Origin: Aphanomyces cochlioides
Lineage: Eukaryota > Oomycota > Saprolegniomycetes > Saprolegniales > Verrucalvaceae
Length of the DNA: 64,000 bases
Assembly: GCA_019828595.1 (NCBI GenBank)
Contig: JAHQRK010000015.1
Coordinates: 186,001 to 250,000 of the forward strand
Direction: 5' to 3'
Shown in pieces: positions 1 through 9,330 of this stretch (position 1 is the stretch's first letter; each line of letters starts with the position of its first letter). The position numbers were made by a program, and so were the translations under genes. The notes below the pieces were generated by a model, which made no database searches, was not told where the DNA came from, and saw only the letters and a list, made by a program, of their open reading frames with translations.

Positions 1-783
1 GAAGCAGAACGCTCTCTTTGGAGTCGAAATCGAGGCAGAGTGAGCCAGTCTCGAGAGAGGTTTCAATGCCTTGACAACGTGGCAGAGTCGATGGACTCTA
101 CGAGCCTTGGGATGGAATGGACAGGATGGCGCGGGTGATGAGATATCCATATGAAGAGACCACTTGGATTGGGTGAATCGACCGCTCCACCTTTGCAAAG
201 ACGGACATGAACATGCGGAGACACGATCGCTTCGCAGGACGTTGGCCATGTGTAACTCCCCTTCATGTTTATGGTGCTCTTCGTGGCCAGCGGTTCGCCC
301 AAGGCGACGAAAACTTTAGCCCCCACTCTGCACGAGCTCACACTTGATCAGTTGATTCGATTGAGCGAACGAGATCCACCACCGAGATTAGTCGCCGCCA
401 CGTTGTAGCTCGGACAATGCAGACTCGCAATCGAGCCTTGTATGTCGTCCGTAGATCGCCGACTTGCTATCATATTGCTACAAAGAGCACAGGCTGCACA
501 TCTCGCCGCATGATCTAGTCTAAGTCGATGTGATCAGCCAGTGCTTCGACAAGGTTACCTACTTCCAACACCATGCAGCATAATTGGATTCCAACTCCGA
601 TAGCATGAGTGTCTTGACCACATGGGGCACCTCCATGACGACGGGGGACTCATGTGGGGGGATTTGTTCTGCACCTTGCATGTGCATTTGCCGCTCTTGT
701 TGCCTCTGGTGTTGGACGACCAACCGTACCCCTTCATTCGACATTTTAGGATGCTGCTGCCATCTAGAAGATGAGGAACTACT

Positions 784-1415
784 AGGGCTATTTCAGCTAC
801 ACTAGTCATCATGACGAGGAATCTCTTCACGACGAGATTCAACCATGAGCTCCAACAAGATCAAGGGGGGTTTCAGTGTATCTCGAGAGATAGATATATC
901 AAACGAATTTGTCGTCGAGCTCCAATTCCGTCAGCTTTGGTGAAGTTGTCTCCACTCGAACACTCAACAACAAATCCCAGTAAGATTTGACATGGGCAAT
1001 AAGATGTGATTGGATGGAATGTGTTGGGAAATATGTGTAGTATGTTCAAGGTCACCAGAGCATCCCATGCAGCAGATCCCCCAGTGACCTTCGGTCATGG
1101 ACCACTCACTTGGCGCATATAGCGCCAAGTCATCTTGATGACCGGTTTGCACGTGCTAGAAAGGCAATCGCACGTGCAAGGGAGGCCAATCACCTTATGG
1201 TGACATGATGCCTGGTGAACAATGATATGTTGGTGGGTTTAGCTAGAATTCTTAAAGTCCCACGTGTGAAATGTGTTTTTCCCTAGCATTTTCATTGGCT
1301 TATTTATTTCGTGTACTTTTCAACCAATGAAGTAGAAGACGAGCTGTGAGCTCATGGTTGAATCTCGTCGTGAAGAGATTCCTCGCCATGATGGCTAGTG
1401 TACCTGGAATGGCCC
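784..1415. repeat. imperfect inverted repeat, two ~68-bp arms
   Basis: The sequence at about 784-851, read in reverse complement, matches 1348-1415 (GAGCTCATGGTTGAATCTCG onward) with roughly six mismatches. The arms are about 500 bp apart and point towards each other. Neither arm sits at a recognisable gene. It could be the ends of a decayed foldback/TIR element or two opposed copies of one repeat. No target duplication was found. Confidence 0.6.
1108..1179. repeat. two adjacent perfect hairpins
   Basis: The first hairpin is ACTTGGCGC (1108-1116), loop ATATA, GCGCCAAGT (1122-1130). The second is TTGCACGTGC (1147-1156), 13-nt loop, GCACGTGCAA (1170-1179); its arms each contain the palindrome CACGTG. 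Both lie between the arms of the larger inverted repeat. Their function is unknown. Confidence 0.6.
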
Positions 1416-2111
1416 TTGGATCACTAGGCCTTCTCAAACGATGCATAAAGATGACAACGTCTTGATTATCTAGCTAGAGGGGACATGTTTGTCAACCATG
1501 GGGGGAGTGGGGGGGATGTTAGGGGGCTTCATGAAAAACCAGTTTAAGGCTGTGTTTTGTGTAGGAAAGGGTGTCTTCATAGTAGAGAACGGGTATTCTC
1601 TTCACAATACAGTTGATAATGCATGATAAAACGTCCTGAAGGGTTTGCATCATGGGGGGCTCTACGTCAATGTTGGGGGGAAACATGAATAATTCGGGAC
1701 TTCATCATGGCATACAATTGACCTTCATGCATGTGGTTCTGCTATACACATAGCATGTCATGATGGATGACACCACGAGACAATCACGAAGCGAAATGGA
1801 ACAGAACAAAGCGCATACAAGACGACATTCGGAGTGTTCTTCTGTGGCCATCGCTGTCAAGGTTGACAGGCACATTATCCGGATGACCTTAAATAAGTAC
1901 ATTGCAGAGACCTTGGTCACATCTTCTCACGGTAACACGCTCTAGCAATCTCCTCTCCACTGCTACATGATTGAACGCAGTGTAAATGGCGTATATGACC
2001 AAACCAGACGACTCTGTACCTCCTAAAAATCATGGAAACAATGAGCTCTAGTTTTGGGGCAGGTACTATTTAAGGTAATAGGTTTGAGCCGAATTGAGCA
2101 TTTGCCAAAGC

Positions 2112-3430
2112 ATGGCCCCAGCCCGCGAGGCCGACGGCGACGACGATGCGTCCGTCGCGGCTACAATGCTGGTAAGTCCGTCTTCCCTGTGGTTTCAATG
2201 TAATGAGTGGTCCAGGGAAGCGCCATGGCTGGGATTCTCGCCCGCGTTGTCTGTCATCCGCTGGATGTTGCCAAAGCAAACCTCCAAGCCACAGGCCAAA
2301 CGATCTTTCAAAACTCGTCGCATGTGCTGCGGCATACGTTCCAGTATGCATCCTCATAAATCCCAGCGGTGATGGCGGTGACGCTGTGGTAGGCTCGAAG
2401 GCATGCGCGGGTTGTATCGTGGCTTTGGCGTGATTTTACTCGGCTCAGCTCCAGCCACGTGCATGTATTTGACCTCGTATGAGGTAAAACAGTCTGTACA
2501 TGAGCAAAGTTCAATGCCATGGGAGTAGGAGAGCAAGAAGCTCCTCGAGTCAAACGACACATTCAAGCAGAGTCTCTTCTTGACTTCATTTACAGCGGGG
2601 ATTATGGCCGAAGCTGTGAGTTGCGTCCTCTGGGTCCGTTCTTGCGTCGACCGTGAACCTGCAGCTCATATTGTGGCTATTCTAGGTCCCCATCGATGTC
2701 ATCAAGGAGCGTATGCAAGTACAATCCAAGTCGAAGGGCCCATTCTACTACAAAAATACCATCGACGGCGCGACGACCATCTTTCGCACCGAGGGACTTC
2801 GTGGCATGTACCGCGGTGCGTCCTGCCCCTCTGCATGAATTTTACCGCGGTGACTTGTAGGCTACGGCGCGACGCTGTGGTCGTTTGGACCATTTTCAGC
2901 GTTCTTCTTTCTCTTTTACGAAAAGGTAATCGCACTGCGCATCGACTTGATGCTTGACCACCTCATAAAGAACAAAGAGATGGCGGAGAAATTTCACAAG
3001 ACGACCGACGTGCCATTTGCATCGCTCTTGGCTTGGTACTGCGTCTTCTTCCTCTCACCGTACTCTCTGCTCTGGTAGCTCCGTGACAGCTAGCGCTGGC
3101 GCGGCACTCGTGACAAATCCTCTTGATCTCGTCAAACTACGGCTGCAAGTACGTTCGTTGCAATCTCAATTAATGTCGTGTGTCTATGCATTAGATTGAT
3201 CGCATGCACTCGACGCCACGCTATATCAATACATTTCAAGGCCTCCAGCGCATTGCATCGTACGTCTTGTGCCCGACAGGCTTTGAATCACTCAACTGTG
3301 ACGTAGAGAAGAAGGAATTTTAGCGCTATGGAAAGGCGTTGGCGCTCGGATCGCGTTCCAAGCGCCATTGACAGGCTTGACCATGGCGTTGTTTACAAAA
3401 TGCAAGCAGCTATGTGCGACCGTCGTATAA
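2112..3430 (+). CDS. mitochondrial carrier family protein (SLC25-type)
   Basis: A member of the six-helix solute carrier family of the mitochondrial inner membrane; the substrate cannot be told from sequence alone. Exons that keep frame across GT-AG introns: 2112-2171, 2216-2343, 2393-2483, 2538-2633, 2686-2815, 2861-3035, 3079-3148, 3195-3259 and 3307-3430, giving 312 residues, the usual family length. All three carrier signatures are present: PLDVAKANLQ, PIDVIKERMQ and PLDLVKLRLQ. Each is followed by an aromatic/glycine signature (GLYRGFG, GMYRGYG, ALWKGVG). The start at 2112 opens a short acidic leader before the first repeat. The acceptor of exon 4 is the least certain, since two AG sites are in frame. 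No obvious operon-like partner. Confidence 0.88.
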
Positions 3431-5183
3431 TTCTCTCAATACTACAGCTCATTTCGTCATTGCGGTTGTCCAAAATCGATGATGTCGCGGCAGTCGACGT
3501 GCCATGTCATCCATGGCGACTTCACTCGCCTTCCACGGTCCAACTTTCACTTGGAGAATTCGCGAGAGCGGGATTTTTATCCATCTCTCATGGATAAACC
3601 GAGAGAGAGATAATGGCCACCGAAGTCAAAGCAAGAGTGAGGGACAACTACCTGCTTGTAGCCGCGTCGAGGGAGTTAGTGGAGAGCACCCATCCCCAGG
3701 TTGACGACAGCCCATTGAAAATTTTAATATGAAGATTTGTATACTGCGTTCTTTAATATGGAGGTTTGTATGCTGGTATCTTTTAGGTGGTTGACATTTT
3801 TATCGCTTCTGGTGGAATCGGCCACCTCTCTCGTCAGATTTCCTCTGCTGATTCGATTCGAATCGCTTGCGCCATGGACGCTGTCTGTGTCCCGCTCAGT
3901 CGCCTTTCTCGTGATGCCGACTCGCGCCTACAACCACTCGCAAAGCTGAAAAATTGAATATGGGTGAACCCAGTCCCCCTCAAAATCCTATTCCAAACCT
4001 ATTCTTCACCGTGAGCTGATCAGACCACAGTATTCATTCCTTCATGACGAGGAGGCGAATCACTTACTCTCCATAGGATATTCAGGAATTATTCATTTCC
4101 CATGAGCTTGCTCTAGAGTAAGTTATTCGAGTAATTCAATCGAAACATGGAATGTGTATTATGCATTGAGCTCACGCCTGTTCCTTTTTGATGATCTCTT
4201 GCACATCGCATTGAGCATTCGGCTTACTCTTGTTCCTTCTCCGTGATCTCTTGGACATCACATATGCCCCATAGCTCAGCGTTTTCTTTCAAAAATATCT
4301 GCTGCTCGAAAGTCTGCGGAGAAATTCCACGATGGCGGTCAGAGAGGGCCCATTTGGTTAGGGAAAATAGACGTTCACACATGTTGGACGTCGGACGTAT
4401 GACGCGGCAGTCTAAGTACATACAGTGTACCATCCGCATGGGCCGATTTGGTTCGCTCTCTTTGGTAAAGCTTGATTTTTTGTTTTAATTGGCTAAAATT
4501 GCTCATTCCTTAATAATGATTGGGTAAAAATATCGTAAATTATTCATCTTTAGCGAATTATCTATTTTGCATGAATTTGCTATTGCATTATTCATTTGAA
4601 GTGGAAGAGTTGATGAAGAATTATTTTCTTTGTAAGAGCGTTTACTTTTATCTATTTTATTCATTGATGAAAAATATATTTTTTTGGAATTATTATTTGA
4701 GGGGTCTGGGTGAAGCCAAAGTCACCGCTCGTGCCTCCAACTTCGACAATCCGAAACCAGTCTTTGAATCACTGGGTAGAATGCTAGAGAGCTGTAGCTC
4801 AACCAACAACGAGAGCTGGAGCTCCAACGTGAGCTACAGCTACAAATTGCCGCTCTCTGCGGCGATCGACGACGATGGGCGGCGGTAGCCATCTCACTAT
4901 GAGCTCTAGCCTTCGTGGAATGAACTCCAACGACTTCGAACGACTCTAGCTGTGCGAGAGTTCCTCAGCCGATAAGCGACGGCAGCGCCGAGTTGCTCGT
5001 CCTTGCAATGGTTCTTGAGTCGTACTGTAGATGATGGTGATGGAAATCCCACATCCATGGATATCCTTCATGGCGGCGTGCCATCTGGTCGAATCGAAGA
5101 CGTATGAAGTCGATCGCTTGACAGAGGGACGATGGATCGCGTCGTCCAACTCACGCCCGCTTCATTTTCTAATTTCCGCCGCG
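3431..5183. other. intergenic, with a transposase relic
   Basis: No host gene is supported. The stretch holds AT-rich sequence (4480-4700) and the decayed hAT transposase tail annotated separately. A region rich in AGCTC-type repeats lies at 4780-4950. The promoter of the desaturase gene must lie near the right end. Confidence 0.5.
4248..4435 (-). pseudogene. relic of a hAT-family transposase C-terminal domain
   Basis: On the minus strand about 60 codons resemble the C-terminal dimerisation region of hAT transposases: PTSNMCERLFSLTKWALS, then R-x-x-x-SPQTFEQQIFLKENAELW. In the family this is the (A/P)TSxxxER(L/V)FS ... LFLKxNxxLW block. No upstream RNase-H catalytic domain was found and no terminal repeats were seen, so this is a fragment. 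Confidence 0.6.
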
Positions 5184-6140
5184 ATGATCACGCCATTGCC
5201 GCCCCATTCTCCCACCGATGCCGCTAAAATCGCCACGTCCAAGTCGCCGCCACAATTTCAATGGAAGGACGTCGTGTGGCTCAATGTAATCGTCATGACG
5301 TTGTGGCATCTTGGCGCTCTGTATGCTGCCATCTTTGTCATGCCGCAAGCGTCGCTGGCGGCGAATGTCGTGCTGTGGATCTGTCTGTGGTTCTGGTCGG
5401 CGGTCGGCGTCACGGCAGGCTCGCACCGCCTCTGGGCGCACAAATCGTACAAAGCGAAGCTCCCGCTGCAGATCTGGCTCATGCTCTGGAGCTCGATGGC
5501 GTACCAGAACAGCATCTACGACTGGGCGCGGGACCACCGCGTACATCACAAAGGATCCGACACGAATGCCGACCCGCACAACGCGAACCGCGGCTTCTTC
5601 TTTGCGCACATGGGCTGGCTCCTCGTTCGCAAGCATCCCGATGTCTTTCGCGAGAGCCGCAAGATCAACAACGCCGACTTGGACACGGATCCGATCGTCG
5701 AATTCCAGAAGAAGCACTACGTCGTGATCGGCATGACTATGTGCTACGTCGTGCCTGCGCTTGTTGGCTATCTCTTGTTTGACTCTGCCTGGGAAGGTTT
5801 TTGGATCGGCGGCGTCTTTCGTCACGTCTGGCTCCTCCACATGACGTGGTGCGTCAACAGCGTCGCGCATTTCTACGGCTCCAAGCCGTACGATCCCAAG
5901 ATCCGTCCCGTGGAGAACCTCCTCGTCTCGATCGGCGCCGTCGGGGAAGGCTGGCACAACTTCCACCACCGCTACCCGACCGACTACGCCACGAGCGAGT
6001 TTGGCATCGGCCAGTGGAACCCAACAAAGGTTTTCATCGACTGCATGGCTGCGATCGGCCAAGCGTACGACCTCAAGCGCAGCTCGACGGCAGCAGCGCG
6101 GCGAGAGTTTGTAGCAGCACAGGAACACCGACACGACTAA
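5184..6140 (+). CDS. acyl-CoA delta-9-type fatty acid desaturase
   Basis: Introduces a double bond into acyl chains using a di-iron centre, in the ER membrane. The 318-residue frame has the three histidine boxes of stearoyl-CoA desaturases in the right order: HRLWAH (about residues 81-86), HRVHH (about 118-122) and WHNFHH (about 257-262). Hydrophobic pairs precede the first box and lie between the second and third, as expected for a four-span membrane enzyme. Start chosen at 5184 because the protein then opens like a family N terminus (short Pro-rich leader, then KDVVWLNVIV); the frame stays open upstream to 5031. There is no C-terminal cytochrome b5 domain, so an external b5 would be needed. 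Single exon. Convergent with the next gene, 26 bp between stop codons. Confidence 0.93.
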   Translation: MITPLPPHSPTDAAKIATSKSPPQFQWKDVVWLNVIVMTLWHLGALYAAIFVMPQASLAANVVLWICLWFWSAVGVTAGSHRLWAHKSYKAKLPLQIWLMLWSSMAYQNSIYDWARDHRVHHKGSDTNADPHNANRGFFFAHMGWLLVRKHPDVFRESRKINNADLDTDPIVEFQKKHYVVIGMTMCYVVPALVGYLLFDSAWEGFWIGGVFRHVWLLHMTWCVNSVAHFYGSKPYDPKIRPVENLLVSIGAVGEGWHNFHHRYPTDYATSEFGIGQWNPTKVFIDCMAAIGQAYDLKRSSTAAARREFVAAQEHRHD

Positions 6141-6166
6141 GAAGAAATCAAACGTTGTCGATCGCT

Positions 6167-7418
6167 TCATGAAGTTTCACGTTGGCTAGCCAGCGCTGTC
6201 TTGATAGCTCCAGCAAGGACGTCTGCGGCGGAGTCGACCTCGTCTTCCGTTGTGTACTTGCCAACAGAGAGGCGAAAGGTGCCATAGGCGTAGTCGAGCG
6301 GAATGTCCATGGCTTGGAGCACGTACGACGCCGTCGTGGTGTGGCTATGACATGCCGAGCCCGCGCTGGCGGCGACGCGGTCTTGCACCGCCTGCAGGAC
6401 ATTTGGAGCCACAATGTTGCGGAAACTGATGCTCAGCGTGTTGGGCAGCGAGTTGTCGGTAGCTCCATTCACTCGCTTGTCGAGATCGGGCAGAAGAGAC
6501 TCTAGTCGATCGAGGAGACGGCGTCGGAGCGACTCGAGTTGCTCCTGGAGGCCATGAGCTAGCCCATGCTCGGCTAGTTGACAAGCGCGGCCGAGCGCGA
6601 CGGCGTAAGGGATGTTTTCAGTGCCAGCTCGAAGATCTTGCTCGTGGGACGCTCCGTGCATGAGCTTCTGAAGTGGCCGAATGCCAGGTCGGATGTACAG
6701 TGCGCCGACTCCCTTGGGGGCGTACAGCTTGTGTCCTGCGACCGTGAGGAAATCAACATGAAGCTCGTCGACATGGACGGGAACTTTGCCAACAGATTGG
6801 CACGCATCTGTGTGGATCAAGACTGGGTCGTAGATGTCTTGTTGGTTGGCGCACAGGGCTTCATGGCGTGCGCGCGCCGCCGTTGTAATCGCAGCGAGAG
6901 GTTGAATCGTCCCCACTTCGTTGTTGGCGTGCATAATGGTCACCAAACAGGTTGATGGCTGAATCGCAGCGACGACGGCGTCAACCGAGACGCGGCCGTC
7001 GGAATCCACAGGGATATAAGTCACATCAAAGCCGTGAACTGCCTGGAGGAATCGACACGTCGCCAATACTGCAACGTGTTCAACCACCGATGTGACGATA
7101 TGGCGCTGGAATGGCTTGGACGCGAGCATTCCCTTGAGCACGTAATTGATCGTTTCAGTCCCACCAGACATAAAGACTATCGAAGAAGGTGGAGCATGCA
7201 ATAAGGTGCCCACGGAGGCTCGCGCATCGTCCAGAGCAGCTTTTGCTCGCCGACCAAGGTCATAACTCGATGATGGGTTGCCGTAGTTTTCGCTCAAACA
7301 AGGCACGAGCGCATCCACGACTTCCTACACCATACTCAATGCTGTCTGCTCGTTCTTGGAGATCTATTTCTACCTTGGCGACGGGCGTTGTTGCATTGTA
7401 ATCGAGATAGATGGCCAT
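6167..7418 (-). CDS. cysteine desulfurase / selenocysteine lyase-like enzyme
   Basis: A class V, PLP-dependent aminotransferase-fold enzyme that removes sulfur or selenium from cysteine or selenocysteine. Two exons: 7418-7374 encodes MAIYLDYNATTPVAK; a 49-nt intron (7373-7325) follows; exon 2 is 7324-6167. Total 400 residues. Seen: the N-terminal LDYNATTP, the SGGTETIN cofactor loop, HTDACQSVGK, the PLP lysine motif DFLTVAGHK and the catalytic cysteine loop SAGSACHS near residue 330. ACHS, a GTEN motif and the lack of a long leader look closer to selenocysteine lyase than to mitochondrial NFS1; this is a family-level judgement. No clear targeting peptide. Tail-to-tail with the desaturase. Confidence 0.88.
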
Positions 7419-9330
7419 TCTCCACTTGTGGTCGTGGCGATTGCGCGCGATTCGGCTTGGTTGTCAAATCTCAGCCTCAAATTTGACTTGAAATTTGTAT
7501 ACTCCATTGTTAATGGCAATTCTCCGTCATATTATCTCCAACAACTATCTCCCGATCAAATGAACTTATTTTGACCAACTAATTCAACAGATTCTGGTCA
7601 ATTTTCATGAATTTTCGAACTGGGTTCTGCGTTTTGAACGCGTTTTGGAGATATGTGAGATCTTGCATTCAGTAGGTAAAGTCAACGCGAGGAAGAGAGA
7701 GAGAGAAAATCCGCATCCATGCGCATCTCCTTCCTAATGCTGGGAGCTCCACTCGATGCATCAAGGTGAGATGTCATGAATTCAGCTATAATTTTCAACC
7801 AATCAAATGCGTTTATAATCAAATTATTAATAAATTCAGCCAATGAAATAACATATTTTGATGAAGATTTAATTTGATTGGCTCAAAATAGTTCAATGTT
7901 GTCAGCAATGGCCTTTCCGTGAGTAATGACCAAGTCGAGTTTGTGGATAAGACGGAGGTAGAGGAGGTCGACCAGCTGGAAGAGCTCGACGCGATGGACA
8001 GGATGCGCAAAAAAGCGCATCTATGAGTCAAGGGCATGCAAAGACAAGATCTCGCGCCGTGGGCTGAAACAGACAGTGTGTATCTAGCCTTTGAACCCTT
8101 CCAACTTGACAGCTATGTCGTGTGTAATGGGGCCGATCACACGTACGGTACAAAAGTCGAATCATTCGACTTTTGCATCGGGCGGGTGCAAACCTTGACC
8201 ATGGGAAGAGGCAGGCCCGTCTTGAGACAGCGGTTGTCACGCTTTCACAACACTGCGGCAGCGGGGACGGCCACGAGACAGTCTGCGTGGCTTTGGTTGC
8301 GTGCAAGTTTTGGGTCGTTCTCGAGCGTTGCAGCTGCGCCAACGTCTCTAGCTCGTAGAGGATAGCATAGTATCTGCTGGAAACGTGTTGAAAAGCTGAG
8401 TATGTACTCACAGAGCAAGCAGCAAAGGACCAACCAAACTGTCGCCCGCTGCATCCGCGAAAGCGTTTTCGTCCGAGGCAATCCCATCCAGCTGGAAATC
8501 CAGAACATATCAATGATCCAGTATACATTAATTCATATAAAATTAATGCATGTAACCTGATTCTGTAGATGATAGCAAAATACACGACGACCAATTATAT
8601 ACAAATATTCATACATAAATGGAATTTAAGTGTAGGATATGATGCAGATGGTCGTATCTTCAAAGTGGTGGAATGGTATTGCGACATCCCTTATCTGGAT
8701 TTAAGTAAACAGAAAAACCTGCTAGTTTAAACACCTCGGATAGCTAAACGCCTTTCGAACTGAACAGGTTTTCAATCCACGGACAGATTTCCATATATGT
8801 CGACCCTGGTAGATTGAACAAAAACCTCTCATGCTAAACGAAGTAATTTGATCAAATATGAGTTGTACAACGTAACGTCAGAACACATCGTTGGTTAGCC
8901 ACACATTGTTAGTCTTGGTGGAAGGATGGTCGACTTGAGATGGAAGACAAAGCCACCATGCTGAAGATGATCGATGAAGGCACCCCATACGAAGACATCA
9001 AGAAGCGCTTCAAGTGCTCGGTTGAGACAGAGTAGAGTGTATTGATTGATGAACGACAGACGTTACTTATGAAAATGTCCTGATACCATACGGTAAATTA
9101 GTAACTTGAAATTTGTATGCCTATACAAACGCTTCGATAAATCTATAGCTGAACACCTTTGGAATTGAACAAGAATCCCACTCCACCGCGCGTTGTTCAA
9201 ACAAGCAGGTTTATCTGTATACCGAAATATGTACTATCCAGATCAACGACAAGGCCTATGGTATAGTCGGTACACGACGAGATTGCATTGACAGTGGACA
9301 TGGTCATTTCCTCTTTTCACACACGCCAGC
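7419..9330. other. intergenic with a decayed transposon
   Basis: Between the minus-strand desulfurase and the GH6 gene I see no intact host gene. CCAATCA-type motifs lie at 7797-7875 and may belong to the desulfurase promoter or to repeats. 8710-9217 is a pogo-like relic (separate entry). Overlapping frames at 8028-8594 have no recognisable domain. Confidence 0.5.
8710..9217 (+). mobile_element. decayed pogo/Tigger-like DNA transposon
   Basis: The ends are inverted repeats: CAGAAAAACCTGCTAGTTT at 8710 and, in reverse complement from 9217, CAGATAAACCTGCTTGTTT (2 mismatches). The right flank is TA; the left is not a clean TA. About 8940-9034 encodes a helix-turn-helix-like start (DKATMLKMIDEGTPYEDIKK) resembling the N terminus of Tigger/pogo transposases and ending in a stop. 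Most of the transposase is missing. CAG termini and TA target sites fit the family; assignment is inference. Confidence 0.6.

Larger units (their letters stand above)
1..2111. other. gene-poor left flank
   Basis: I see no convincing gene here. Short frames on both strands lack recognisable motifs or splice-compatible neighbours. The stretch holds an imperfect inverted repeat (about 784-851 against 1348-1415), two short perfect hairpins near 1108-1179 and G-rich runs near 1498-1520 and 1651-1680. It is probably decayed repeat sequence. Confidence 0.5.

Noticed and set aside
555..842. Possible retroelement Gag zinc knuckle on the minus strand
   Set aside because: Cys and His residues occur but not in a CX2CX4HX4C order, and no Gag or Pol sequence lies nearby.
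1490..1545. G-rich run followed by TGTTAG, like a polypurine tract and LTR start
   Set aside because: No matching second LTR, no primer-binding site and no pol sequence in the window.
5169..6170. 333-codon minus-strand frame
   Set aside because: Antisense to the desaturase, low-complexity His/Arg/Val composition, no motif.
8028..8594. 188-codon minus-strand frame
   Set aside because: Cys/Arg-rich, no domain, overlapped by equally good frames on the other strand.
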